Shown one piece after another: positions 7,685 to 16,072 of a stretch of 64,000 nucleotides of DNA; the stretch's first letter is position 1; every line of letters begins with the position of its first letter. Both the position numbers and the translations under genes were made by a program. The DNA is from Deltaproteobacteria bacterium IMCC39146. GTDB lineage: Bacteria; Desulfobacterota; Desulfuromonadia; Desulfuromonadales; BM103. Location: contig JARUHP010000018.1 in the NCBI GenBank assembly GCA_030005635.1, positions 1 through 64,000 of the forward strand, given 5' to 3'. Under the pieces are notes generated by a model. The model made no database searches. It was not told where the DNA came from and saw only the letters and a program-made list of their open reading frames with translations.

Positions 7685-9085
7685 ATGCCGATATCACTCG
7701 ATTACACCAACATGATGAAGGATGCTATTGGTCCTGACTCAGGTGTCCAAGATGAAGAGCTCGCCGAACTGTCCGTTCAGACCAAGGCCATCCACCAACG
7801 GATCCAGAACCGGCGCGATGCTGGTGAGTTGCCCTTCTTTGATCTGCCAAACGATCAGGCCATGATTACCGAGGTCCTCACTCTTGCCAAAGAGATCCAG
7901 GAGCAGTTCGACAATCTTGTGGTGCTTGGTATCGGCGGCTCAGCTCTCGGCACTACAGCTGTCTTTAACGCGCTCTGTTACGGGCACAACCTTAAAGATA
8001 AAGAGCAGCGACGTGGTTTGCCGAGGCTTTTTGTTCTCGATAACGTCGATCCCGATGGTTTTTCGGTGCATCTCGATCTCTGTGACCCGGCGCAAACCTG
8101 TTTTTTGGTGATCAGCAAATCCGGCACAACTGTGGAGACGACCAGTCAGTTCCTGGTTGTCAGGCGTTGGCTTGAAGATGCTGTTGGAGACACTTATCGC
8201 AAGCACTTTGTGCTGATTACCGACCCTAAAAACGGTGTCCTGCGCGAGTTGGCAGATCGCGAAGGCTATCGCAGCTGTTCTATCCCGGCAGGTGTCGGTG
8301 GTCGGTTCAGCATTTTTACGCCGGTAGGTCTGTTGCCCTTGGCTTGTGTTGGTGTTGATATCAGACAGCTGCTTAATGGTGCGAGTGAATTTTCAGAATA
8401 TCTCTGCCACGATGATCTGAAGACAAATCCGGCCTACCTGAACGCGGCCCTTCAATATCTTGCCTATCAGAAGGGTTTGACGATCTCGGTGTTGATGCCC
8501 TACAGCGATCGCTTGCGAGATCTCTCAGACTGGTTTCGGCAATTATGGGCAGAGAGTCTCGGTAAAAAGTTCGGTACAGACGGCTCTTTACGAAATGTTG
8601 GCCCCACGCCTGTGAATGCTCTTGGCACAACAGATCAGCACTCTCAGGTCCAACTTTATATGGAAGGGCCTTTCGATAAGGTTGTTACCTTCGTTGCCCT
8701 CGACAGCTTTGATAGGGATCTGCCTCTGCCGAGTTACGAGGCTTCGCCGCAGATGTCTTACCTTGCAGGTCATTCACTCGGTGAACTAATAGGCGTGGAG
8801 CAACAGGCGACTGCCGCAGCTCTTACCAGGAATGGTCGGTCAAATTGTACTATCAGACTTCCGGGGGTTACGCCGGAGACTGTTGGGGCGCTACTGCTCC
8901 TGTTTCAAGTGCAGACTCTTTTCGCAGGTTATCTTTTTGATGTTGATCCTCTCGACCAGCCCGGAGTGGAAGAGGGTAAGCTTTTTACCTACGCTCTTAT
9001 GGGCCGACAGGGGTACGATGAAAAAGTCGCAGAATTCAAGTCAATCCAAGCTCGTCTTGAGTCACGAATTCTTTCTTCTGGTTGA
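7685..9085 (+). CDS. pgi: Glucose-6-phosphate isomerase
   Basis: 466 residues, the shorter bacterial form. It interconverts glucose 6-phosphate and fructose 6-phosphate in the cytosol. Motifs in order: LVVLGIGGSALGTTAVF (phosphate loop), FLVISKSGTTVETTSQF, GGRFSIFTPVGLLPLA, and LGTTDQHSQVQLYMEGP, which contains the catalytic-site His. The C-terminal segment ends FKSIQARLES. I start at the ATG at 7685 with GGGAG six bases upstream. An in-frame extension to 7619 would add an unrelated 22 residues. With glgP at 39.5 kb it links glycogen breakdown to glycolysis. Confidence 0.93.
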   Translation: MPISLDYTNMMKDAIGPDSGVQDEELAELSVQTKAIHQRIQNRRDAGELPFFDLPNDQAMITEVLTLAKEIQEQFDNLVVLGIGGSALGTTAVFNALCYGHNLKDKEQRRGLPRLFVLDNVDPDGFSVHLDLCDPAQTCFLVISKSGTTVETTSQFLVVRRWLEDAVGDTYRKHFVLITDPKNGVLRELADREGYRSCSIPAGVGGRFSIFTPVGLLPLACVGVDIRQLLNGASEFSEYLCHDDLKTNPAYLNAALQYLAYQKGLTISVLMPYSDRLRDLSDWFRQLWAESLGKKFGTDGSLRNVGPTPVNALGTTDQHSQVQLYMEGPFDKVVTFVALDSFDRDLPLPSYEASPQMSYLAGHSLGELIGVEQQATAAALTRNGRSNCTIRLPGVTPETVGALLLLFQVQTLFAGYLFDVDPLDQPGVEEGKLFTYALMGRQGYDEKVAEFKSIQARLESRILSSG

Positions 9086-9141
9086 TTGCCTATTTAACTG
9101 ATTTTTAACGAGAATCCATCTTCAGCCTGGGCTCTCATGGC

Positions 9142-9171
9142 TTGACAGGTTTACTCTTTTTAGTTTAGAGT
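9142..9171 (+). promoter_or_regulatory. Possible sigma-70 promoter for the TPR protein gene
   Basis: TTGACA at 9142-9147 is followed after 18 bases by TAGAGT (four of six matches to TATAAT). It is the only good -35 in the 128-bp gap before the TTG start at 9214. Inference from sequence only. Confidence 0.4.
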
Positions 9172-9213
9172 TACGCCTTATGTAAATTGTAATTTTTCTA
9201 ATCGGGAAAACTC

Positions 9214-11976
9214 TTGGCTAATAAAGATAAACTCCTCGAAAACGCCCAGAAATTCATTTCTAAGGGGCAACTCCCAAAAGCGATTGGCGAGTACCGAAAA
9301 CTTGTCGACGCTTTTCCTAAAGACGTACGCAGTCGGCAGAAACTCGCCGAATTACTCAGTCGCGATAACAAAAACGAAGATGCCTTAACGGAATATGAAG
9401 TTGTTGCGAAGCATTACACCGAGACGGGCTTTTATCTCAAAGCCATCGCGCTATTCAAACAAATGCAGAAAATCGACGCTTCCAGGGTCGATATTTACCG
9501 CCACCTGGCAGAGCTGAATGAAAAGCAGGGACTGGTTGGTAACGCTCTGACAGAGTATCGCAACCTGATTTCTTTCTACGAAAAGAACCAGATGTATCAG
9601 GAAGCGATCGAAGTTCTCGAGAAGATGCTTGAGCTTGACCCCGAGAATCTTAACTTTACCGCTAAAATTGCTGAGTGCTACAAAGCTTCGGGCCAGAATA
9701 ATGAAGCCCTGAAACGTTTTCAATCGATCATTGAGCCTATCAGTGAAAAGGGGGAGCACCTCAAGGTCATCAAGCTCTACGAACGCTTTCTGGATATCTG
9801 CCCTGAAGATGGCAGCTCAAGAATCCCCCTGGCACAGGCTTTTATCAACACGGGCTCCGCAGAAAAAGCGATTCATATTTTAAAGGGGTTGCTTAAGCAG
9901 TCTCCTGAAGACACTGTTGTTAATCGTTGCCTGACGGATGCCTACGTTGCCAATCAAGATTTCTCCAACGCACGCCTCACCCTCAAACATCTCCTTAAAC
10001 TCACCGATGACGATCTGGACCTCCGCGAATATTACGTTCGCATCTGCATCGATGCCGGCGAGCCTGAGGGGGCTAGAGATCGCCTGGAAGAATGGAAAGA
10101 TACGTTCTTCCAAGCAGAGCGTGTCGCTGTTCTGCAAGCCTTCTACGAAGAGCTGAAAGCCCTTCTTGTCGCTGATGCAGTTGTTATTGACACGCTTGCT
10201 GTTATTTATGAGGCTGTTGGTGAAACCTCCAAGTTGGATGATCTTGAGACGTTGCCACCAACTCCGGAAGTTCTCGAGGAGACTGCTGACTCGGCCTTGA
10301 CCGATGAGGCGATTGATGATGTGGAAACTCTAGACATGGTCGGTGAAGATGTTCCCGATGATGTCGAAGTCCCCGAGCTTGACGCCGAAGAGCCTGGCGA
10401 GACTCAGCCTGCAGACAAGGTTGCCGCTAAAGGATTTGAGCTAGAACTGGACCTGGATTTGGATCTTGACGGTCCCGAACTCGAGTTTGAGAAAGCTCCC
10501 TCTGTAGATGAAGACGTATCACTTCCAGAGGAAGATGTAGAAGTTGAGATCGATCTCGATGACATGGGAGATCTGGATCTGGACTTTGACGAAGAGATAG
10601 CCTTCGAAGAAGAGGTTGCCGAAGAAGAGGTTGCCGAAGAAGAGGTTGCCGAAGAAGAGGTTGCCGAAGAAGAGGTTGCCGAAGAAGAGGTTGCCAAAGA
10701 AGAGGTTGCCAAAGAAGAGGTTGCCAAAGAAGAGGTTGCCAAAGAAGAGGTTGCCAAAGAAGGGGTTGCCAAAGAAGGGGTTGCCAAAGAAGGGGTTGCC
10801 AAAGAAGAGATCGCTGAAGAAGAGATCGCTGAAGAAGAGATCGCTGAAGAAGAGATCGCTGAAGAAGAGATCGCTGAAGAAGAGATCGCTGAAGAAGAGA
10901 TCGCTGAAGAAGAGGTAGAGCTATCACCTGATGCCAATTCCGAATTTGACAGTGTTGAAAGCGATGCGTCTCTTGAGCTGTTTGATGATACGGATGAGGC
11001 TGCACCTGTCGAAGAGTTAGACGAGTTAGACGAGTTAGACGAGTTAGACGAGTTAGACGAGATTGAAATCCTCGAAGAGGTTGAGGAACTGGAGGTCCTT
11101 GAAGATGTTGAGGAACTCGAAGTCCTGGAGGAAATTGAGGAGCTCGATGTCCTTGAGGATGTTGAACCGCTCGAAGAAGACCTTCCTCTTGCGGCTGCAT
11201 CGCCTGCTGAAAGAACAGATTCTGTTCCAGCTGTCAATATAGATGCTGAGCTGGAAGAGGCCGAGTTTTATCTCCAGCAGGGCTTGTACGATAATGCTGA
11301 GAGGGTCGTGCAGACCCTGATGGAGGATCTCCCCGGATTGCCTGACTTACAGGCAAAGATGGATGAAATCAATCAGAGTCGTCAAGCTGCAGAAGCAGAG
11401 CCCGAAGCGACTGATTTTGTCGACATCATGTCTGACCTGCAGGATGATGATCTCCTTGCAGCAACAGGCTTCCTCGACTCATTCGGAGACAAAGCTACCG
11501 CTGATGACGAGCTGTTACAGAAAACGGTCTCGGAGCTTGACTCTTCCGATACGGAATCTCACTTCAACCTCGGCATTGCCTATAAAGAGATGGGCCTTTA
11601 TGACGATGCCGTCGCCGAATTTGAGAAAGCGGGGAGCGACCCGGCCCGTGCCCTTGATTGCATTACTCTGACTGGCCAGTGCCATATGGAAGCGGGCGAC
11701 ACAGCAGCTGCAATGTACGCATTCGAGGCCGGTCTTGCTCATGAAGGGCTCTCTGATGATGGGCGCATGTCTCTTCACTTTGAACTTGGCATGCTTCACC
11801 AGATGACTGGCCAGCTTTTGGAGGCGCTAGAGTTCTTCCAGCTGGTCGCGGAGAAAGATCCTTTCTTTAGAGAGATTGCGGCTCTTATCAAGAATCTGCG
11901 CCGTGAGCTCGGCTTTGACGATAAAGATAATGATGACGGCCCTCAAGGGGATCGTGATCGCGTTTCCTATGTTTAA
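9214..11976 (+). CDS. Large TPR protein with acidic tandem-repeat middle region
   Basis: 920 residues. The N-terminal 320 are tetratricopeptide repeats (for example GQLPKAIGEYRKLVDAFPKD), and a second TPR block covers about 690-900. Between them lies an extremely acidic linker holding 20 pentapeptides (EEEVA, KEEVA, KEGVA, EEEIA) and then five ELD triplets. There is no signal peptide, so it is cytoplasmic. TPRs suggest a scaffold; the acidic linker is probably extended or coiled. It starts with TTG (GGGAAAA upstream). The downstream gene is an ExeA-like ATPase only 21 bases away, so the two probably act together, perhaps in secretion or envelope assembly. The precise role is unknown. Confidence 0.85.
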   Translation: MANKDKLLENAQKFISKGQLPKAIGEYRKLVDAFPKDVRSRQKLAELLSRDNKNEDALTEYEVVAKHYTETGFYLKAIALFKQMQKIDASRVDIYRHLAELNEKQGLVGNALTEYRNLISFYEKNQMYQEAIEVLEKMLELDPENLNFTAKIAECYKASGQNNEALKRFQSIIEPISEKGEHLKVIKLYERFLDICPEDGSSRIPLAQAFINTGSAEKAIHILKGLLKQSPEDTVVNRCLTDAYVANQDFSNARLTLKHLLKLTDDDLDLREYYVRICIDAGEPEGARDRLEEWKDTFFQAERVAVLQAFYEELKALLVADAVVIDTLAVIYEAVGETSKLDDLETLPPTPEVLEETADSALTDEAIDDVETLDMVGEDVPDDVEVPELDAEEPGETQPADKVAAKGFELELDLDLDLDGPELEFEKAPSVDEDVSLPEEDVEVEIDLDDMGDLDLDFDEEIAFEEEVAEEEVAEEEVAEEEVAEEEVAEEEVAKEEVAKEEVAKEEVAKEEVAKEGVAKEGVAKEGVAKEEIAEEEIAEEEIAEEEIAEEEIAEEEIAEEEIAEEEVELSPDANSEFDSVESDASLELFDDTDEAAPVEELDELDELDELDELDEIEILEEVEELEVLEDVEELEVLEEIEELDVLEDVEPLEEDLPLAAASPAERTDSVPAVNIDAELEEAEFYLQQGLYDNAERVVQTLMEDLPGLPDLQAKMDEINQSRQAAEAEPEATDFVDIMSDLQDDDLLAATGFLDSFGDKATADDELLQKTVSELDSSDTESHFNLGIAYKEMGLYDDAVAEFEKAGSDPARALDCITLTGQCHMEAGDTAAAMYAFEAGLAHEGLSDDGRMSLHFELGMLHQMTGQLLEALEFFQLVAEKDPFFREIAALIKNLRRELGFDDKDNDDGPQGDRDRVSYV
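10606..10905 (+). repeat. Twenty tandem 15-bp units inside the TPR gene
   Basis: The unit is GAAGAAGAGGTTGCC and variants, with no gaps. Variants are in blocks: 6 EEEVA, 4 KEEVA, 3 KEGVA, 1 KEEIA, 6 EEEIA, then a degenerate EEEVE at 10906-10920. The block order suggests stepwise slippage. Because 15 is a multiple of 3 and the unit lacks stops in several frames, long spurious readings appear on both strands. Confidence 0.95.
11014..11058 (+). repeat. Five tandem 9-bp units (GAGTTAGAC)
   Basis: Exact copies encoding ELD triplets in the acidic linker of the same TPR protein. Confidence 0.93.
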
Positions 11977-11997
11977 CCTGGAGTGTGTAGTCAGCTT

Positions 11998-12900
11998 ATG
12001 AGTTACCTGGAACATTATGGATTAGATCGGGAGCCTTTCTCCAACGCACCCGACGCACGTTTTTATTATAATAGCGAGCTGCACAGTCAGGCTCTGCTGC
12101 GCCTGATGTATGCCGTTGATTCCAACAAAGGTCTTGCTGTTCTGGTTGGCGGTGTTGGCACGGGCAAGACAACTCTGGCCCGACGTATGCTGGATAATTT
12201 GCCAGAAGACCGTTATGAATCTTCGCTGCTGGTTATGGTTCACTCCGGGATTACTCCTGAGTGGATTCTGACCCGTATCGCGCTTCAATTGGGAGTTCAT
12301 GAGCCGGCAAATGATCGCCTCAAGCTACTCAAACAACTCTATACGCGTTTGCTTGAGATCGAGGATGAGGGGCGGCGTGCCGTTGTTCTGATTGACGAAG
12401 CGCAGATGTTACAGAGTCGTGAGCTGATGGAAGAGTTTCGCGGGCTGCTCAACCTCGAGGTTCCGGGTAAGAAGCTGCTCAATATTGTTTTCTTCGGTTT
12501 GACGGAATTGGAAGATTGCCTGGCCCTGGACGAACCTCTTGCCCAGAGAGTCGCCGTTAAATATCACCTTAAATCGATGACTGTTCAAACGACGACTTCC
12601 TATATCAAACATCGCCTTCAAGTTGCTGGGGCCAGGGAAGTCCTCTACGACGCTGAGGTCATTCCCCTGATTCATCGCTACGCAGGTGGCGTGCCGCGAC
12701 TGATTAATACCATCAGTGATAATTGTCTTTTTGAGGCCTATCTGCGCAAGATTCACAAAGTCGACTCCCGAATCGCTCATAGTGTGGCCGGAGATCTCGG
12801 CCTCCTGCAGCATCCTCTTTCGGCACTGCCACAAGCAAAGGTCAAAGATGAGCTGGCTGAAATCGAAAACATGCTCGACAAGCTCGAACAAAAACAATAA
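11998..12900 (+). CDS. ExeA/GspA-like AAA ATPase
   Basis: 300 residues. It begins MSYLEHYGLDREPF, the typical opening of ExeA-like ATPases, followed by Walker A GGVGTGKTTLARRM at about 49-62, Walker B VVLIDEAQML at about 127-136, a sensor-like FFGLTE, and the GGVPRLINTISDNCLFEAY segment of AAA_22. Unlike the gspA gene at 41.5 kb it has no membrane segment or peptidoglycan-binding domain, so it is cytoplasmic. I start at the ATG at 11998; an upstream GTG at 11983 lacks support. It follows the TPR gene by 21 bases, suggesting a TPR scaffold plus ATPase pair. The mechanical target is unknown. Confidence 0.85.
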   Translation: MSYLEHYGLDREPFSNAPDARFYYNSELHSQALLRLMYAVDSNKGLAVLVGGVGTGKTTLARRMLDNLPEDRYESSLLVMVHSGITPEWILTRIALQLGVHEPANDRLKLLKQLYTRLLEIEDEGRRAVVLIDEAQMLQSRELMEEFRGLLNLEVPGKKLLNIVFFGLTELEDCLALDEPLAQRVAVKYHLKSMTVQTTTSYIKHRLQVAGAREVLYDAEVIPLIHRYAGGVPRLINTISDNCLFEAYLRKIHKVDSRIAHSVAGDLGLLQHPLSALPQAKVKDELAEIENMLDKLEQKQ

Positions 12901-12921
12901 CCCGAGTTCTTAATCTATGCG

Positions 12922-12955
12922 GCCGGTTCAGTTCTCTGAACCGGCTTTTCCTTTC
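12922..12955 (+). terminator. Rho-independent terminator after the ExeA-like gene
   Basis: Perfect 10-bp stem GCCGGTTCAG / CTGAACCGGC with a TTCT loop, followed by TTTTCCTTTC. It separates the TPR-ExeA transcript from mutL. Confidence 0.88.
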
Positions 12956-12977
12956 TGTTCTCACGAAAGTTTCTTAT

Positions 12978-14780
12978 ATGAAAAACAGAATTCAAATATT
13001 ACCTGAAAACCTCGCTAATCAGATCGCTGCCGGTGAAGTGGTTGAGCGGCCTGCCTCGGTTGTGAAAGAGTTGATAGAGAACTCCCTTGACGCCTCCGCC
13101 AGCGAAGTCTTCGTGGAGATAGAGAAGGGTGGTAAGACCCTGATCAAAGTCACTGACAACGGTTTCGGCATGAAAAAGGACGATGCCTTCCTTTGCCTTG
13201 AGCGTCACGCCACCAGCAAGGTCTCCAGCGCCGAGGACCTCTTTGCTCTTCACACCATGGGCTTTCGTGGTGAGGCCCTGCCGGCTATCGCATCTGTTAC
13301 CCGCTTACGTCTCACAACCCGATCTATTGATGATGAAGCCGGCTGGCAGATTTACGCTGAAGGCGGAACAATCCGCCAGGCGGATGCCGTCGGTGTCGCT
13401 CCCGGTACAGTTGTCGAGGTTCGTAACCTTTTCTTCAACACCCCCGGACGTCGCAAATTCCTGCGTAAGGATGAAACTGAGTTTGGGCACATCGCCGATG
13501 TCGTTTCAAGATTGGCTTTGTCGCGGCCGGACATCCATTTCCGCCTCTCGCATAATGGCCGGAATGTCCTTGAGGCGTATCGTCACAACCGCCTGGAAGA
13601 ACGTGCGGCAGCCATGCTCGGTCGCAATGTCGCTACTGATCTGTTGACGGTAGAGGCTGATTCCGGAAATGGCGAGATGTTGGTCGGCCTTTTGGGAACA
13701 CCTGGCATCAGCCGCTCTTCAACAAACAATATTTATACGTATATCAACGGTCGTTATGTACGCGACCGGGTTGTTCAACACGCCATTCTGGAAGCCTATC
13801 GGTCTTTGCTGGAAAAGCGACGTTATCCGATCGCTGTCCTCTTTATTGATATGCCGCCCGAGACCGTCGATGTTAACGTCCATCCAACCAAGCATGAAGT
13901 CCGCTTTCGCAACCAGCAGCAGGTTCATGATTTTATCGTAACTTCGCTGCGTGATCGCTTGCAGCAGGTCTCTTTCGAACCTGCTCGCGTTTCTAGTGCA
14001 TTTCAACCCTCGTCTTTTAGCCCACCTCCCGTTGCCTCTGCGCCACAAACCCCTGAACAGCGGGTTTATCGCGAGCGTGTTCAGGAATCGCTGTCAGCCT
14101 TTAACGAAAAAGTTGCTAGCGCACCGACCATTGCCGCGGTTTCAACAGTTAAGGGCGAAATTGACGGTTGGTCGTCAGGTCGCCAGGAGACACGACAGTT
14201 GCCCGAAGGGTGGCGCCTGATTGGTCAGTATCTGAACAGTTATCTCTTGTGCCAGGCTGACGACGAGCTGGTTCTGATCGATCAGCACGCTGCCCATGAG
14301 CGTATCGGTTTTGAGCGACTTCGCAAGCAGTTGGCAGCTGACGGCATAGAGAGCCAGGCCTTGCTCTTCCCCACGGTTCTTGAGCTGGAGCACCGTGAAG
14401 CGTCTGTTCTGGCAGAGCACCTGGACGATTTCGCTCGCTTCGGCTTTGAGGTGGAAGCCTTCGGCGGACGATCTTTTACGGTGAAATCAGTGCCTGCCCT
14501 GGTTGCTGATATCGATGTTGAACGCCTGGTCCGTGACCTGGCCGCTGAATTGAATGAGATAGGTCGTGCTGCACAACTTGATAATGAGATCGAGCGTGTC
14601 CTGGCCGTCCTTGCTTGCCACAGTATGGTGCGCGCAAACCAGGCTCTTTCCCAGAGTGAGATGCAGCAGCTGTTACATGACCTCGCTGAGATTGAATTCG
14701 GCAGTTGCTGCCCACACGGCCGGCCGATTATGCATCGTCTGTCAAAACGTGAAGTTGAAAAGCTCTTCCATCGAGGCTGA
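12978..14780 (+). CDS. mutL: DNA mismatch repair protein MutL
   Basis: 600 residues. The N-terminal GHKL ATPase has all expected motifs: LIENSLDASA, KVTDNGFGM, RHATSKVSS and GFRGEALPAIASV. The transducer domain includes TYINGRYVRD and VDVNVHPTKHEVRF. The C-terminal dimerisation/endonuclease-like domain covers about 410-600. In this region I see DQHAAHERIGFE, ACHSMVRANQALS and CCPHGRP. The DQHAxHERI and HGRP elements are typical of metal-binding MutL proteins that nick DNA in organisms without MutH. It couples MutS mismatch recognition to strand removal. The stop is two bases from the miaA start, so the two genes are translationally coupled. Confidence 0.95.
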   Translation: MKNRIQILPENLANQIAAGEVVERPASVVKELIENSLDASASEVFVEIEKGGKTLIKVTDNGFGMKKDDAFLCLERHATSKVSSAEDLFALHTMGFRGEALPAIASVTRLRLTTRSIDDEAGWQIYAEGGTIRQADAVGVAPGTVVEVRNLFFNTPGRRKFLRKDETEFGHIADVVSRLALSRPDIHFRLSHNGRNVLEAYRHNRLEERAAAMLGRNVATDLLTVEADSGNGEMLVGLLGTPGISRSSTNNIYTYINGRYVRDRVVQHAILEAYRSLLEKRRYPIAVLFIDMPPETVDVNVHPTKHEVRFRNQQQVHDFIVTSLRDRLQQVSFEPARVSSAFQPSSFSPPPVASAPQTPEQRVYRERVQESLSAFNEKVASAPTIAAVSTVKGEIDGWSSGRQETRQLPEGWRLIGQYLNSYLLCQADDELVLIDQHAAHERIGFERLRKQLAADGIESQALLFPTVLELEHREASVLAEHLDDFARFGFEVEAFGGRSFTVKSVPALVADIDVERLVRDLAAELNEIGRAAQLDNEIERVLAVLACHSMVRANQALSQSEMQQLLHDLAEIEFGSCCPHGRPIMHRLSKREVEKLFHRG

Positions 14781-14782
14781 TA

Positions 14783-15721
14783 GTGTCGACTGAAATTGAC
14801 AAGCGACCGGCGCTGCCTGTTATATGCGGACCGACAGCCGTGGGCAAAACAGCCCTGGCTCTGCAGTTGGCAGAGGCCTTTGACGGTGAGATCATTTCTG
14901 CAGATTCTCGTCAGGTGTTTCGCCTCATGGATATCGGTACTGCCAAGCCGACCCTTGAGGAACAGCAAAGAGCCAAGCATCACCTGATCGATGTGGCCTG
15001 GCCGGATGAAGAGTTTCACGCTGCTCATTTTTTGTCTCATGCCGAACCTGTTATAGAAGGCATCCTGCAAAGGAATAAACGTCCATTTCTGGTTGGCGGC
15101 ACGGGGCTCTATATCAAGGCTCTGACGGAAGGGCTTCTCGTGGCCCCTTCTGCTGATCAGGCGTTTCGTGAGCACCTAAATGCGAGGGCTGAGAAAGAAG
15201 GTCGTTCGGTGCTGCACGCAGAACTTGCCAAGGTTGACCCTGATTCTGCCACCCGATTGCACCCCAATGATTTGATCAGGATTGTCCGTGCCCTGGAAGT
15301 CTTCGAGCAGTCAGGAAAACCTTTGTCGTCCCTGCAGGATGACCATGGCTTTAGAGGTCAGCCGTATCGAACCATCAAGATCTGTCTGCACATGGATCGA
15401 GACGTTTTGTATAAGCGGATCAACCAGCGTGCCAAAGTTATGTTTGAACAGGGTTTGCTGGAAGAAGCTGAATCCTTGTTGACAGCGGGCTATGACCCTG
15501 CTTTAAAGACCTTGCGCACGATCGGTTATCGTCAGGCTTTCGCTCTGTTGAGTGGCGAGATGACATACGATGAGGCCCTCGATAGTCTGCAACAGTCGAC
15601 AAGACGCTATGCAAAACAACAATTAACTTGGTTTCGTAAAGACAAATCAATGATTTGGCTTGAATCCTCTGACGACTTTGTTACAATTCGGGAAATGATT
15701 GATGAATTCTATTGCATTTAG
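14783..15721 (+). CDS. miaA: tRNA dimethylallyltransferase MiaA
   Basis: 312 residues. It transfers dimethylallyl from DMAPP to A37 of tRNAs that read UNN codons. Motifs: P-loop GPTAVGKTALALQLA near residue 13, DSRQVFRLMDIGTAKP, FLVGGTGLYIKAL and the C-terminal RRYAKQQLTWFRKDK. It uses a GTG start two bases after the mutL stop, with GAGG just inside the mutL end as ribosome binding site. The mutL-miaA-hfq order is a well-conserved bacterial arrangement. The DMAPP must come from isoprenoid synthesis elsewhere. Confidence 0.95.
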   Translation: MSTEIDKRPALPVICGPTAVGKTALALQLAEAFDGEIISADSRQVFRLMDIGTAKPTLEEQQRAKHHLIDVAWPDEEFHAAHFLSHAEPVIEGILQRNKRPFLVGGTGLYIKALTEGLLVAPSADQAFREHLNARAEKEGRSVLHAELAKVDPDSATRLHPNDLIRIVRALEVFEQSGKPLSSLQDDHGFRGQPYRTIKICLHMDRDVLYKRINQRAKVMFEQGLLEEAESLLTAGYDPALKTLRTIGYRQAFALLSGEMTYDEALDSLQQSTRRYAKQQLTWFRKDKSMIWLESSDDFVTIREMIDEFYCI

Positions 15722-15737
15722 AAAAGGAGCGGTTGTT

Positions 15738-15971
15738 ATGGCTAAATCACCATTCAATATTCAGGATCAGTATCTTAATCAGGCTCGTAAAGAGAGAGTC
15801 GTTGTAGAAATTGCCATGATGTCGGGCGAAAAACTTAAAGGCCATATCAAGTCCTTTGACAGTTTTTGTGTGTTGGTAGACAGCAGCGGTGACCTCTTGC
15901 TTTACAAGCATGCCATCACTTCGATCACTTCTGCAGACGGAAACTTCCGCTTACATGGTGGTCGCGACTGA
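15738..15971 (+). CDS. hfq: RNA chaperone Hfq
   Basis: 77 residues, the usual core length. Sm1 and Sm2 motifs are intact: NIQDQYLNQARKER at the start (Gln and Asn of the proximal uridine pocket), then VEIAMMSGEKLKGHIKSFD and the Sm2 YKHAITSI motif (YKHAI is the typical form). It forms a hexameric ring that pairs small RNAs with mRNAs. The start is the ATG at 15738 with AAGGAG nine bases upstream, not the ATG at 15699 inside miaA. It has no long disordered tail, ending FRLHGGRD. A terminator follows at 15997. Confidence 0.96.
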   Translation: MAKSPFNIQDQYLNQARKERVVVEIAMMSGEKLKGHIKSFDSFCVLVDSSGDLLLYKHAITSITSADGNFRLHGGRD

Positions 15972-15996
15972 TTTTTTTATGGTCGATAGACACATT

Positions 15997-16042
15997 AAAG
16001 GTCCCTCGCCGGAAAACTCTGGCCGGGGGCCTTTGTCTTTTC
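15997..16042 (+). terminator. Terminator after hfq
   Basis: AAAGGTCCCTCGCCGG pairs imperfectly with GGCCGGGGGCCTTT across a short A-rich loop, followed by GTCTTTTCG. It probably ends the mutL-miaA-hfq transcript; the DUF512 gene begins 31 bases later. Confidence 0.7.
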
Positions 16043-16072
16043 GTCAAATGATTAGAAACAGCAGGTTTAATA

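Noticed and set aside
10606..10905. Possible CRISPR array
   Set aside because: The units are contiguous with no spacers and encode pentapeptides.
10404..11237. Long open frames on both strands across the 15-bp repeat (Ser-rich and Leu/Gln-rich readings, and a KRLPK plus-strand reading)
   Set aside because: They result from a stop-free repeat unit with length divisible by three. The TPR frame is the only one continuing into conserved domains.
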